Shown here: positions 54,577 to 63,865 of the stretch, in pieces | How the letters are laid out: every line of letters begins with the position of its first letter | Numbering within the stretch: position 1 is the stretch's first letter | Assembly: GCF_902460415.1 (NCBI RefSeq) | Contig: NZ_CABPTY010000002.1 | Location: 481,342 to 545,341, forward strand | Length of the DNA stretch: 64,000 nucleotides | From: Campylobacter_A concisus_Y | Lineage (GTDB): Bacteria; Campylobacterota; Campylobacteria; Campylobacterales; Campylobacteraceae | Direction: 5' to 3' | Position numbers and translations under genes: made by a program | The notes under the pieces: model-generated | The model's input: only the letters and a program-made list of their open reading frames with translations | The model's database searches: none | What the model was told of the DNA's origin: nothing

Positions 54577-56745
54577 TTATCTCCTTATTTTTATTGTTAT
54601 TTCACTTTGATTTGAGTTTTGATCAAGGCATTTTATGCTGTGCTCGCCAAGAGTTAGATCAAACTTTTTTTCGCTTGCATTTTCTATCTTAGAAAAGTTC
54701 AAATCATCTATTTTTAGGTAAATTTCATCGCCTAAAAACGCGTAGCATTTTACCATAACTTGTGTAATATTTTCATCTGTCACTATCTCTTCATTGTCAT
54801 ACGGATAGGCAAAAACTGGCTTTTTATCTTTAAAAATTTCAGCGCAAGGACTTTTTTGTATCTCATCTTTATCCAAAAGCTCATTTTTAACCAAAAAATC
54901 GAGCTCTTCGCCCCTTAAACTTTCGCACTTATCCTTTAAATCTACACCCTTTATCCTATCGTCAAGTGCCATTTTTTTGCACTTTTCATAGTTAAAGGCA
55001 TCAAGGCAAGTTGGCAGCTTTTCTATGCCATCTGGCTCACTCATAAATCTTAACTTCTCTTTTTGAGCGATTATCTTAAACATATCAAAAAGGCTCTTTG
55101 ATACGTCATTTAGTCCTGTTAATTTATCAGTTTTGCTAGCATTAAAATTTCCAATCCAAATAGCAATTGTGTAATTTTCATCAACACCTATTGCGTAAAG
55201 ATCACGTGAGTTTGCGCTTGTGCCAGTTTTAAAGGCTATTTTGGGCGTATTTTGGGCGTACTGCCAAGCATTTTTTAGATATGATCTTGAGGCTTCGCTT
55301 AGCATTTTAGCAGTCAAATAGGCACTTTGAGGTGAAATGAGAGTTACATTATTCTCTTCATTTTTGTAGTTTTTTCCTGCAAACTCAAGTGGCCTATAAA
55401 TGCCGTCATTAGCATAAATAGTATAAAGATGAGCAAGATCAAGCAGGCTCATTTCAGCACTTCCAAGCGTTATAGAAGCTCCATAATACTCCTTATTTTC
55501 ATCTACCAAATTTACCTTTTCAAGTAGTTCGTAAAGGGAATTGTCTTTTAGTTTTAAGTTTAAATTTATAACCGGAATATTTAGACTAAAATTTAGAGCA
55601 TCTTTCGCGCTTACGATACCTAAAAAATCATTACTAAAATTCTTTGGGGCATACTCTTTTATATAAATTTGCGTATCTATTAGCTGCGAGCTTGGCGTGA
55701 TGAGACCGCTATCAAGCGCAAGCGAGTAGATAAAAGGCTTTAGCGTGCTGCCGGTGTTTCGCTTCATATTTATGGCTGAGTTTTTGCCGTCGCGTGCGCG
55801 CTCATCGTGTGAGCCGATAAATGCAACAACGCTCATTTTTTTATTGTCAATGACCACGGCTGCGGCGTTGTTTGCATTTTTAGCCTTTAGTGAAAACATC
55901 GTATCTTTTAAAATTTTAAGCATATCTTTTTGTAAATTTAGATCCAAACTCGCCTTTGAAATTTGGTTTTTAAAAGCGACATTTGCATAATCTTCTGCAG
56001 TTACGATAGCCTTTGCTCTTACATTTTTAAATGGCTCTGCCTGCGCTCTTTTAAACGCGCTAAGATCAATTAAATTTGCCTTATAAAGCATTTTTATGAC
56101 CCTGTTTTTTAGGGCATTTATGTTTGAAACGCGGTCAAGTCTATTTTTATTTGGATTTTTTGGTATTGTGCTTAAAAGTGCAGCCTGAGCGTAGCTAAGC
56201 TCGTTTAGCTCTTTGCCAAAGTAAAAAAAACTTGCCGCCTTTGCACCCTCGATATTGCCACCATAAGGGGCTAAATTTAGGTATAAATTTAAAATTTCAT
56301 CCTTGCTAAAGTGAAGCTCGAGCTGAAATGCTCTAAAAATTTCTCTTATCTTGTTTTTATAGCTCCTATCACTTGGCTCAAGCATCCTTGCAACTTGCAT
56401 CGTAATAGTGCTAGCGCCTATGCGGTTGTCGCTTCTTAGGTTGTGGAAAAATGCTCTAAAAATGGAGGCAAAATTTACGCCAAAATGGTAGTAAAAGTAT
56501 CTATCTTCAAAGAGAACAACGCATTGTTTTAGCGAGTTTGGGAAACTTTGCTCGTGAAATCTCCAAATTCCGTCGCTGCTAAGCTTCATATTTATGATCT
56601 CGCCATTTTTATCAAGCAAAATTTTGGCTTCGTCTTTTTTAAGCGCATCTAAATTTAGTGGATAAATTTGATCAAGTATCAAAAAAATAGTGACCATTAG
56701 AGCCAAAGATAGGGCAAGGAATTTTAAAAATTTAAACTTTTTCAT
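54577..56745 (-). CDS. pbpC: Penicillin-binding protein 1C
   Basis: A 722-residue bifunctional class A enzyme. It has one membrane helix (FLALSLALMVTIFLIL), a glycosyltransferase domain (VLFEDRYFYYHFGVN, GASTITMQVARML, LNLAPYGGNIEG) and a transpeptidase domain (active serine in GSTLKPF; SLN-type motif around SLNIPVI; KTGTSANSRD). A C-terminal PbpC-type beta domain follows from about residue 640. The start has no ribosome site; a TATAAT seven bases upstream suggests a leaderless message. The macroglobulin gene follows after one base. Confidence 0.93.
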   Translation of the reverse strand: MKKFKFLKFLALSLALMVTIFLILDQIYPLNLDALKKDEAKILLDKNGEIINMKLSSDGIWRFHEQSFPNSLKQCVVLFEDRYFYYHFGVNFASIFRAFFHNLRSDNRIGASTITMQVARMLEPSDRSYKNKIREIFRAFQLELHFSKDEILNLYLNLAPYGGNIEGAKAASFFYFGKELNELSYAQAALLSTIPKNPNKNRLDRVSNINALKNRVIKMLYKANLIDLSAFKRAQAEPFKNVRAKAIVTAEDYANVAFKNQISKASLDLNLQKDMLKILKDTMFSLKAKNANNAAAVVIDNKKMSVVAFIGSHDERARDGKNSAINMKRNTGSTLKPFIYSLALDSGLITPSSQLIDTQIYIKEYAPKNFSNDFLGIVSAKDALNFSLNIPVINLNLKLKDNSLYELLEKVNLVDENKEYYGASITLGSAEMSLLDLAHLYTIYANDGIYRPLEFAGKNYKNEENNVTLISPQSAYLTAKMLSEASRSYLKNAWQYAQNTPKIAFKTGTSANSRDLYAIGVDENYTIAIWIGNFNASKTDKLTGLNDVSKSLFDMFKIIAQKEKLRFMSEPDGIEKLPTCLDAFNYEKCKKMALDDRIKGVDLKDKCESLRGEELDFLVKNELLDKDEIQKSPCAEIFKDKKPVFAYPYDNEEIVTDENITQVMVKCYAFLGDEIYLKIDDLNFSKIENASEKKFDLTLGEHSIKCLDQNSNQSEITIKIRR

Positions 56746-56750
56746 CCGCG

Positions 56751-56786
56751 TGATTATAGCTGTTAAAGTTTAAGTAGCTATAATCA
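56751..56786. promoter_or_regulatory. Symmetric divergent promoter between pbpC and the helicase gene
   Basis: A perfect 11-bp inverted repeat, TGATTATAGCT (56751-56761) and AGCTATAATCA (56776-56786), 14-base spacer. Each arm holds a TATAAT pointing outward: minus-strand 56758-56753 for pbpC, plus-strand 56779-56784 for the helicase. The symmetry could also be a regulator's operator. Confidence 0.55.
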
Positions 56787-56810
56787 GACCTTTTTAAAAA
56801 AGAGGAAACA

Positions 56811-58844
56811 ATGCCCTTATCTAGGTTAAACAAAGAACAATACACCGCCGCAACTGCGCCATTTGGACACAATCTCATCATCGCTTCAGCTGGCACTGGT
56901 AAGACTAGCACGATTGTCGCTCGCATCGCTCATCTTTTAAATTTAGGCGTAAAACCAGAGAAAATTTTGCTTCTAACTTTCACCAACAAAGCAGCCAGCG
57001 AAATGATAGAGCGCTTAAATAGGTATTTTGACAAACAAATCACCTCCAAAATCACCGCAGGCACCTTCCACTCGGTCTCATTTTCGCTTTTAAAAAGCCT
57101 TGATAAAGGCGTTACGCTAAAGCAGCCAAGCGAGCTAAAGACGCTTTTAAAAAGTCTTGTTGAAAGGCGTAAATTTTACCACTTAAGCGACGTCAAGCCT
57201 TACGGTGGAGCCTATCTATACGACCTTTACTCGCTCTTTCAAAACAGCGAACAAGGCACAACATTTGGCAAATGGATAAGTGATAAGAGCGAAGAGCAGG
57301 GCGTTTATGCTGAAATTTATGAAGATGTTTTAGAGGAGTTTGAGGCTGAAAAGGCTAAATTTGCCTACGCTGATTTTAATGACCTTCTTATCAAAATGCG
57401 CGACGAGCTAAAAAATGGGGCAAATTTAGCTTATGATGAAATTTTGATCGATGAGTATCAAGATACAAACACCCTTCAAGGCAGCCTCATAGACGCATTT
57501 AAGACAAAGAGCCTATTTTGCGTGGGCGATTTTGACCAGAGTATCTACGCATTTAACGGCGCAAATATCGAGATCATAGGCTCATTTAAAGATCGCTTCC
57601 CAAACGCAAATATCTACGCTTTAAATGTAAATTACCGATCAAGCTCAAGCATACTTGCCCTTGCAAATAAGGTCATAAACAACAACCCAAGGCTTTATGA
57701 AAAGCACCTCACAGTTAGCCGCGAGGGGAATTTCAAGCCTCCAAGGCTGCTTGTCTATAACGAGCTTTTTGATCAGTATCAAAATATCGCTGATATCATC
57801 TCGCTCTCGCCATTTAATAGAGAAAATATCGCCATAATTTTTAGAAATAACTCATCAGCTGACGGCATCGAAGTCGCGCTAAAAGAGCGAGGCATCGGCT
57901 CAAAGCGAAAGGGCGGGGTGAGCTTTTTTGAGAGCCGTGAGATCAAGGCACTCATCGACATCATGGGAATTTATGTCAATCCAAAAGATATAATGGCATT
58001 TATCCACATCTGCGAATACGCAAAGGGCGTTGGCAGCGCAGTTAGCAAAGAAATTTTTGACGCACTTCTTAAGCTTGGGCATGGAAATTTGATAAAAGGG
58101 ATAGTTGAGCCAGATGAGAGCGTAAATATCTCATCAAACAAAAGGCGAAACTACCAGCTGGGCCTTTTTGATGATCTTGACGAATTTGCCGAAGTTTCAA
58201 GGTTTTCTAAGCTTGGCTTTAGCGATAGATTCCTAGGCCACCCTGTGCTAAAACTACAAAAGCTAAGCGAGAGTGGGGCGCAGTTTTTATATGAAATTTA
58301 CAACTTTTTAAGAGGCATGAGAAATATCACAAAGCCAGCCACGATGATAAATGAGATAAAAACTAGCAAAATTTACTCTCTCATCGTCGAAAATATCAGC
58401 ACAAAAAGGGCAACTCTAAAAAATGGCAATGTCGATCTGGCACTTAAAGAAGAGGTTAAAGAGCGCATAATGGCAAAGAGCGTGGTGCTAAGCGAGCTAG
58501 CTAAAAAGTATCAAGATATCAGTAAATTTTATAACTTCTTAGCCCTTGGAAGCAACGAGATGAGCGAAGGGCAGGGCGTTAGCTTACTTAGTGTGCATGC
58601 GAGTAAAGGGCTTGAGTTTGACCAAGTTTTTATCGTCGATCTCGCGCAAAACCGCTTTCCAAATTTAAAACTAATGAGCATGGGTGGCAGCCTAGAAGAG
58701 GAGAGGCGACTCTTTTACGTAGCAGTGACCAGAGCAAAAGATGAGCTATATCTAAGTTATGCAAAATACGACAAGATAAAGAAGGTGAATTATCAGCCAA
58801 GTAGGTTTTTGATAGAGGCTGGCATGGCAAAAGAGGAAGTTTAA
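56811..58844 (+). CDS. UvrD/Rep-family DNA helicase
   Basis: A 677-residue superfamily 1 helicase. Motif I is IASAGTGKTSTIVARI, motif II LIDEYQDTN, motif III VGDFDQSIYAFNGA, motif IV YRSSSSIL, motif V SVHASKGLEFDQVFIVDL and motif VI RRLFYVAVTRAKDELYL. It unwinds DNA 3' to 5' in repair or replication restart. It is shorter than E. coli UvrD and closer to Rep/PcrA in layout. AAGAGGAAACA precedes the ATG. The plus-strand run continues with macA after 54 bases. Confidence 0.9.
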   Translation: MPLSRLNKEQYTAATAPFGHNLIIASAGTGKTSTIVARIAHLLNLGVKPEKILLLTFTNKAASEMIERLNRYFDKQITSKITAGTFHSVSFSLLKSLDKGVTLKQPSELKTLLKSLVERRKFYHLSDVKPYGGAYLYDLYSLFQNSEQGTTFGKWISDKSEEQGVYAEIYEDVLEEFEAEKAKFAYADFNDLLIKMRDELKNGANLAYDEILIDEYQDTNTLQGSLIDAFKTKSLFCVGDFDQSIYAFNGANIEIIGSFKDRFPNANIYALNVNYRSSSSILALANKVINNNPRLYEKHLTVSREGNFKPPRLLVYNELFDQYQNIADIISLSPFNRENIAIIFRNNSSADGIEVALKERGIGSKRKGGVSFFESREIKALIDIMGIYVNPKDIMAFIHICEYAKGVGSAVSKEIFDALLKLGHGNLIKGIVEPDESVNISSNKRRNYQLGLFDDLDEFAEVSRFSKLGFSDRFLGHPVLKLQKLSESGAQFLYEIYNFLRGMRNITKPATMINEIKTSKIYSLIVENISTKRATLKNGNVDLALKEEVKERIMAKSVVLSELAKKYQDISKFYNFLALGSNEMSEGQGVSLLSVHASKGLEFDQVFIVDLAQNRFPNLKLMSMGGSLEEERRLFYVAVTRAKDELYLSYAKYDKIKKVNYQPSRFLIEAGMAKEEV

Positions 58845-58898
58845 AGAGAATTTTAATCTTATTAAGTAAAATTGACTAATTTTTTACAAAGAGAAGCG

Positions 58899-60092
58899 AT
58901 GAAAAAATCTAAAATTTTAATAATCCTGCTTATTTTAGGCGTCGGTGGATATTTTATCTATGATAATTTTTTTAAGATAAAAGATGAAAAGGTGGAATTT
59001 ATCACCAAAAAGGCAAAGAAAGGTTCATTTAGTAAAAAAGTCGATGCGACTGGAGAAATTTTCGCTACCGAACTAGTTGATGTGGGTGCGCAGGTGAGCG
59101 GCCAGATAAAAAAGCTATACGTTAAGCTTGGAGATCAGGTAAAAAAAGGTGATATGATCGCAAGTATCGATAGCTCGACACAGCAAAATAGCATCGATAA
59201 TAAAGAGGCACAGCTTGCTATCTACAAAGCCCAGCTAGAAAGCGCAAAAGTGGCTCTAAATATCTCTAAAACGCAGTTTGATAGAGAAAATGCACTTTTT
59301 GCCAAAAACGCCACTTCAAAACAAGAATTTGAAAGCGCAAAAAATACTTATAGCGCAAATAGTGCCAAGATAAAGGAGCTCGAGGCTCAGATCAAGCAGA
59401 CAAATATCGAGCTAAGTACTGCTAAGATAAATTTAGGCTACACAAAGATCACCGCCCCAAGAGATGGCATAATAGTAAGCGTGCAGGTTGAAGAGGGACA
59501 GACTGTAAATGCCAACCAAACTACACCAACTATCGTAAAGATCGCAGATCTTAGCTATGTCAAGATGAAGATGCAAATAGCCGAGGGCGACATCACAAAG
59601 ATAAAAGTTGGTACGCCAGTTGAATACTCGATCCTCTCTGAGCCAACAAAAAAATTTCAAACGACGGTTAGCTCAATCGACCCTGGCTTAACGACATTAA
59701 GCGATGGTAGCTACGGCTCTAGCAGTAGTAGCAAATCCACAAGCTCAAGCACTTCAAGCAACTCAGCTGTTTATTATTATGCTCAAAGCATAGTTGAAAA
59801 TAAAGATAAAATTTTAAGAATAGGCATGACAACACAAAATGAGCTTTTAATAGCAAATGTAAAGGACGCTATCATCGTACCAAGCATCGGCATCAAAAAA
59901 GATGAAAACGGCACTTTTGTCTATATTTTAAAAGACGGCAAAGCGGTAAAAACAGCGGTCAAAACTGGCATAAAAGACAACCTCGATACGCAAATAATTA
60001 GTGGTGTGAATGAGGGTGATGAGATCATCACATCACAAGGCTCGGCAAGCGAGATAGCCAAGATGATCGAAAAAGAAAATAAGAAGTTTTAA
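58899..60092 (+). CDS. macA: Periplasmic adaptor MacA
   Basis: A 397-residue membrane-fusion protein that links MacB to an outer-membrane channel. It has an N-terminal anchor (ILIILLILGVGGYFIYDNFF), a lipoyl half (VDVGAQVSGQIKKLYVKLGDQVKKGD), a coiled-coil hairpin (about 95-185), the second lipoyl half (YTKITAPRDGIIVSVQVEEGQTVN) and beta-barrel domains; a Ser/Thr-rich stretch lies near residues 270-288. The ATG at 58899 has AAGAGAAG before it. macB starts directly after its stop. Confidence 0.92.
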   Translation: MKKSKILIILLILGVGGYFIYDNFFKIKDEKVEFITKKAKKGSFSKKVDATGEIFATELVDVGAQVSGQIKKLYVKLGDQVKKGDMIASIDSSTQQNSIDNKEAQLAIYKAQLESAKVALNISKTQFDRENALFAKNATSKQEFESAKNTYSANSAKIKELEAQIKQTNIELSTAKINLGYTKITAPRDGIIVSVQVEEGQTVNANQTTPTIVKIADLSYVKMKMQIAEGDITKIKVGTPVEYSILSEPTKKFQTTVSSIDPGLTTLSDGSYGSSSSSKSTSSSTSSNSAVYYYAQSIVENKDKILRIGMTTQNELLIANVKDAIIVPSIGIKKDENGTFVYILKDGKAVKTAVKTGIKDNLDTQIISGVNEGDEIITSQGSASEIAKMIEKENKKF

Positions 60093-62021
60093 GTGATAAG
60101 TCTAAAAAATATCACAAAAAGCTTTAAGCTAGGTGAGAATGAAATAGAAATTCTTCATGGCATAAATTTAGAGATAAAAAAGGGCGAATTTATAGCCATT
60201 ATCGGTCAGTCTGGCTCTGGCAAATCAACGCTTATGAACATCCTTGGCTGCTTAGATAGCCCAAGTGATGGGCAGTACCTGCTAGACGGCAAAGATATAT
60301 CAAAATTTGATAGCGATGCACTTGCTAAGCTTAGGCGAGATAAATTTGGCTTTATCTTTCAAAGATATAACCTTCTTAGCACAATGAACGCTCTTGAAAA
60401 CGTCGCACTTCCTAGCATTTATGCAGGAGCAAATAAGAGCGAGCGAGAAAAAAGAGGAATGGAGATCTTAGACTCTCTTGGCCTTAGCGAAAAGGCTAAA
60501 AATTTACCAAATAAACTCTCAGGCGGACAACAGCAAAGGGTCTCCATAGCAAGGGCACTAATGAATGGTGGCGAGATCATCTTGGCTGATGAACCAACAG
60601 GAGCGCTTGATAGCAAAAGTGGTCTAAGAGTGATGGAAATTTTAGTGGATCTTTACAAAAAAGGTCACACCATCATCATCGTCACGCACGACCCAAAGAT
60701 CGCCGAGTACGCGAGTAGAGTGATCGAGATAAAAGATGGCAACATCGTAAGTGATAATATAAAAAATAGTGAAATTTTTGAGGCCAAAAAGCAAACTCAG
60801 CCAGAAAAAAGTAAATTTACATACTATAAAGATCAGCTAATTGAAAGCTTTAAAATGTCGGTAAATGCGATGCTAGCTCATAAACTAAGATCGCTTCTTA
60901 CTATGCTTGGTATTATTATTGGCATCACGGCGGTCATTAGCGTCGTAGCTCTTGGCAAAGGCTCACAGGAGCAAATTTTAGCTGGCATTAGAAAGATCGG
61001 CACAAATACGATCGATATCATGCCAGGAAAAGGCTTTGGCGATATGCTCTCAGGCAGGGTAAAAACGCTCTCTATAAGTGACGCAAATATGCTTTCAAAG
61101 CAGTCGTTTCTTGACTCAGTCACTCCAAACACAAGTACTTCAGGCGTACTAACGTATGAAAATACCTCCTTAACAGCGACACTAAAAGGCGGTGGAGTAG
61201 GGAGCTTTGATGTAAATGGACTAAAGCTAGAAAAGGGAAGAATTTACGATGACGACGAGGTTTTAAACTCAGATTCTGTCACATTAATAGATCAAAATAC
61301 CAAAAACAGTATATTTAAAAACGAAGACCCTATCGGTAAGATCATACTTTTTAATAAAAAGCCACTTCGCATTATAGGCGTTTTGCAAAAAGATGAGTTT
61401 AAAGTCGGTGATGCTAGCTCGCTTAAAATTTATGCTCCATACACGACTGTGATAAACAAGATAACGGGCGATAAATTTATTAGCTCAATAACCGTAAAAG
61501 TAAATGAAAGCGTAAATGCTCAAATCGCAGAAAAGAGCCTGACTGATCTTTTAACGATAAAACACGGCAAAAAAGACTTCTTTACAAGGAATTCTGATAG
61601 CATCAAGCAAACTATCGAAGAGACGATCTCAACCATGCGCCTTCTAATATCAAGTATCGCCGTGGTTTCGCTAGTAGTTGGTGGCATAGGCGTGATGAAT
61701 ATCATGCTAGTCTCGGTCACCGAGCGCACCAAAGAGATAGGCATCAAAATGGCGATCGGAGCCAGACAGAGCAACATCTTGCAGCAGTTTTTGATAGAGG
61801 CGGTGCTACTTTGCCTTATCGGCGGAGCTATTGGTATAGCCTTTTCCTACGCGATCGGCTACATATTTAATAACTTTTTAGATGGCTTTAGCATGATCTT
61901 TTCAAATGGCTCGATCGTACTTGCACTTGTTACGTCGATGGCTATTGGCATCATCTTTGGCTACATGCCTGCCAAAAATGCCTCAAAACTAAACCCAATA
62001 GATGCGCTTTCAAGGGAGTAA
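60093..62021 (+). CDS. macB: ABC transporter MacB
   Basis: A 642-residue fusion of an ATPase and a mechanotransmission permease that exports macrolides, peptides or toxins. Walker A is GQSGSGKSTLMNILG, signature LSGGQQQRVSIARAL, Walker B EIILADEPTGALDSKS. The first membrane helix is near 270 (LRSLLTMLGIIIGITAVISV), a periplasmic domain follows, and three helices close the protein (MNIMLVSVTERTKEIGIKMAIGAR is the FtsX motif). The start is GTG right after macA; the outer-membrane factor follows after one base. Confidence 0.94.
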   Translation: MISLKNITKSFKLGENEIEILHGINLEIKKGEFIAIIGQSGSGKSTLMNILGCLDSPSDGQYLLDGKDISKFDSDALAKLRRDKFGFIFQRYNLLSTMNALENVALPSIYAGANKSEREKRGMEILDSLGLSEKAKNLPNKLSGGQQQRVSIARALMNGGEIILADEPTGALDSKSGLRVMEILVDLYKKGHTIIIVTHDPKIAEYASRVIEIKDGNIVSDNIKNSEIFEAKKQTQPEKSKFTYYKDQLIESFKMSVNAMLAHKLRSLLTMLGIIIGITAVISVVALGKGSQEQILAGIRKIGTNTIDIMPGKGFGDMLSGRVKTLSISDANMLSKQSFLDSVTPNTSTSGVLTYENTSLTATLKGGGVGSFDVNGLKLEKGRIYDDDEVLNSDSVTLIDQNTKNSIFKNEDPIGKIILFNKKPLRIIGVLQKDEFKVGDASSLKIYAPYTTVINKITGDKFISSITVKVNESVNAQIAEKSLTDLLTIKHGKKDFFTRNSDSIKQTIEETISTMRLLISSIAVVSLVVGGIGVMNIMLVSVTERTKEIGIKMAIGARQSNILQQFLIEAVLLCLIGGAIGIAFSYAIGYIFNNFLDGFSMIFSNGSIVLALVTSMAIGIIFGYMPAKNASKLNPIDALSRE

Positions 62022-62022
62022 T

Positions 62023-63369
62023 ATGAAATTTCTTAGCCTAGCTTTAGTGCTCGTTTTAAGCGGCTGCGCTGTTAAAAATATAGATGAAAATTACAAGCAA
62101 ATTTTACTTGAAGATAACGCTAGCAGGGAGCTAAATTTAAACACTTCTTGGTGGAAAGAGTATCATCAAAGCTACCTTGATGAGCTTGTAGAACTTGCGC
62201 TTAAAAACAATACCGACCTTACAAAAGCAGCAATAAATGTAAATAAAGCACTCGCTCAAGCTGGTATTTTGGAGGCAAATCTTATCCCAAACTTTAACGC
62301 TGGTTTCGAGGCTGGAAGTAGTAAAAATATAAAAGAGGGTGGTGCTTCTAGTAGAAATTTTAGCTCAAATATAGGGCTTAGCTACGAGCTTGATCTTTGG
62401 CAAAAGCTAGCAAATAGCAAAGACGCAGCGATGTTTGAGACAAAAGCAACTAAATTTGATCTGGAAGCTAGCAAACTAAGCGTGATAAACTCCGTAACAG
62501 ACGCCTATTTTCAAATTTTATATCTAAATGAGAGCATTAAAACTTATGAGCAAATTTTAGAAATTTATAACAAGCTAAATGAGATAGTTGGGCTTAAATT
62601 TAAGCTTGGCAAAGAGGAGGCGTTAAGCCTAAAGCAGATAAACTCACAGCAACTAAGCGCTCAAAATAAGATAGAAAGTACCAAAAAAGAGCTAGTCGTA
62701 GCCAAGAAAATGCTTAGGATTTTGCTAAATGAGAGGCCAGAATTTGAGCTTAAATTTGAGGGCCTCACGCTAAGTCCAGTTAAAAGAGTGGGCGTTGATC
62801 TAGAAGTGCCAACAAGCGCCATAGCAAATCGCCCTGATCTAAGAGCGGCCATTTACCGCATAGAAGAGGGCATCTTAAACTACAAAGCTAGCCAAAAGGA
62901 GTTCTATCCAAGCATCACGCTAGGAGCTAGCCTCAAAAGTAGTTCAAACACAAAAGAGGGCGCATTTAGCCTCAAATTTCTAAATGGTAACATAGCTCTG
63001 AATTTACCATTTTTAAACTATCACAAGCTAAAGTCAAATTTAAAGGTTAGCGAGGCAAATTTCGAGCTTACAAAGCTAAACTACATAAGCACTCTAAATA
63101 GCGCATTAAACGAGATAGACGCATTTTACAAAGGCTACCTAAACGACGAAGCGCTACTTGCTAACTACCAAGAACAGATAAAAAACTACGAGGAAATTTC
63201 AAAAATTTACGAGATAAAATACTCTTATGGCAAGGTTGAGTTAAAGCAGTTTTTAGAAGCCAAAAATAGCGAGTTAGAAGCCAAAATAGGGCTACTAAAG
63301 GCAAAATATACTCTCTTACAAGACGAGCTAAATATCTACAAAGCCATGGCAGGCAAATTTAATAGGTAA
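62023..63369 (+). CDS. Outer-membrane efflux lipoprotein (TolC/NodT family)
   Basis: A 448-residue outer-membrane factor: the signal peptide ends at LVLSGC (lipobox), and two OEP repeats follow (LVELALKNNTDLTKAAINVNKALAQAGILEANLIPNF and YEEISKIYEIKYSYGKVELKQFLEAKNSELEAK). VPTSAIANRPDLRAAIYRIEE is typical of NodT-type factors. It completes a MacAB-OMF tripartite pump. The ATG at 62023 lies one base after the macB TAA, with GGGAG before it. Confidence 0.9.
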   Translation: MKFLSLALVLVLSGCAVKNIDENYKQILLEDNASRELNLNTSWWKEYHQSYLDELVELALKNNTDLTKAAINVNKALAQAGILEANLIPNFNAGFEAGSSKNIKEGGASSRNFSSNIGLSYELDLWQKLANSKDAAMFETKATKFDLEASKLSVINSVTDAYFQILYLNESIKTYEQILEIYNKLNEIVGLKFKLGKEEALSLKQINSQQLSAQNKIESTKKELVVAKKMLRILLNERPEFELKFEGLTLSPVKRVGVDLEVPTSAIANRPDLRAAIYRIEEGILNYKASQKEFYPSITLGASLKSSSNTKEGAFSLKFLNGNIALNLPFLNYHKLKSNLKVSEANFELTKLNYISTLNSALNEIDAFYKGYLNDEALLANYQEQIKNYEEISKIYEIKYSYGKVELKQFLEAKNSELEAKIGLLKAKYTLLQDELNIYKAMAGKFNR

Positions 63370-63373
63370 ATTT

Positions 63374-63865
63374 ATGAGCTCAGCTTGGGACTATGAGGCA
63401 AATGTGTGTAGCAGTGATGGCAAATTTAGCGCCAAATTTGAAGGCTGTGAGGTTGCCATGGGCACTCCAACCCTTGGCGAGCTACGGCTTTTTATAAATA
63501 GCGAGCACTGTCTAAATTTAAAAAATGAGCCTTCAAACCACGCAAAAAGGCTATCAAATTTGGATCAAAATTTAGTTAAAGATGACGATGCGCTTCAAAT
63601 TTTACTTAGCGAAAGGGCAACTGCTTGCTTTTTATTTTCAGAGGACTCTAAATTTCTAGCTTTTTCTGAATGGACGGCAGATAAAATGCAGATCATAAAG
63701 GTGGTGCGCCTAGCTGATATGAGCATAAAAACCACCGGAAAGCCAAAAAGAGTAGTGGAATTTCTCTCGTTTGATGATGGCGTGCTTGAAATTTTAGACT
63801 CACCGATCTTTATGCCTAAAAACTACACACTGGATATCCGCACACTTTTTGACGATAAAATTTAA
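63374..63865 (+). CDS. Hypothetical protein downstream of the MacAB pump
   Basis: A 163-residue cytosolic-looking protein with no signal peptide or membrane helix and no recognised family. The middle (ATACFLFSEDSKFLAFSEWTADKMQIIKVVRL) has a beta-propeller-blade-like look. It starts four bases after the outer-membrane factor stop and has AGG eight bases before the ATG, so it is probably the last gene of the macAB operon. Confidence 0.6.
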   Translation: MSSAWDYEANVCSSDGKFSAKFEGCEVAMGTPTLGELRLFINSEHCLNLKNEPSNHAKRLSNLDQNLVKDDDALQILLSERATACFLFSEDSKFLAFSEWTADKMQIIKVVRLADMSIKTTGKPKRVVEFLSFDDGVLEILDSPIFMPKNYTLDIRTLFDDKI

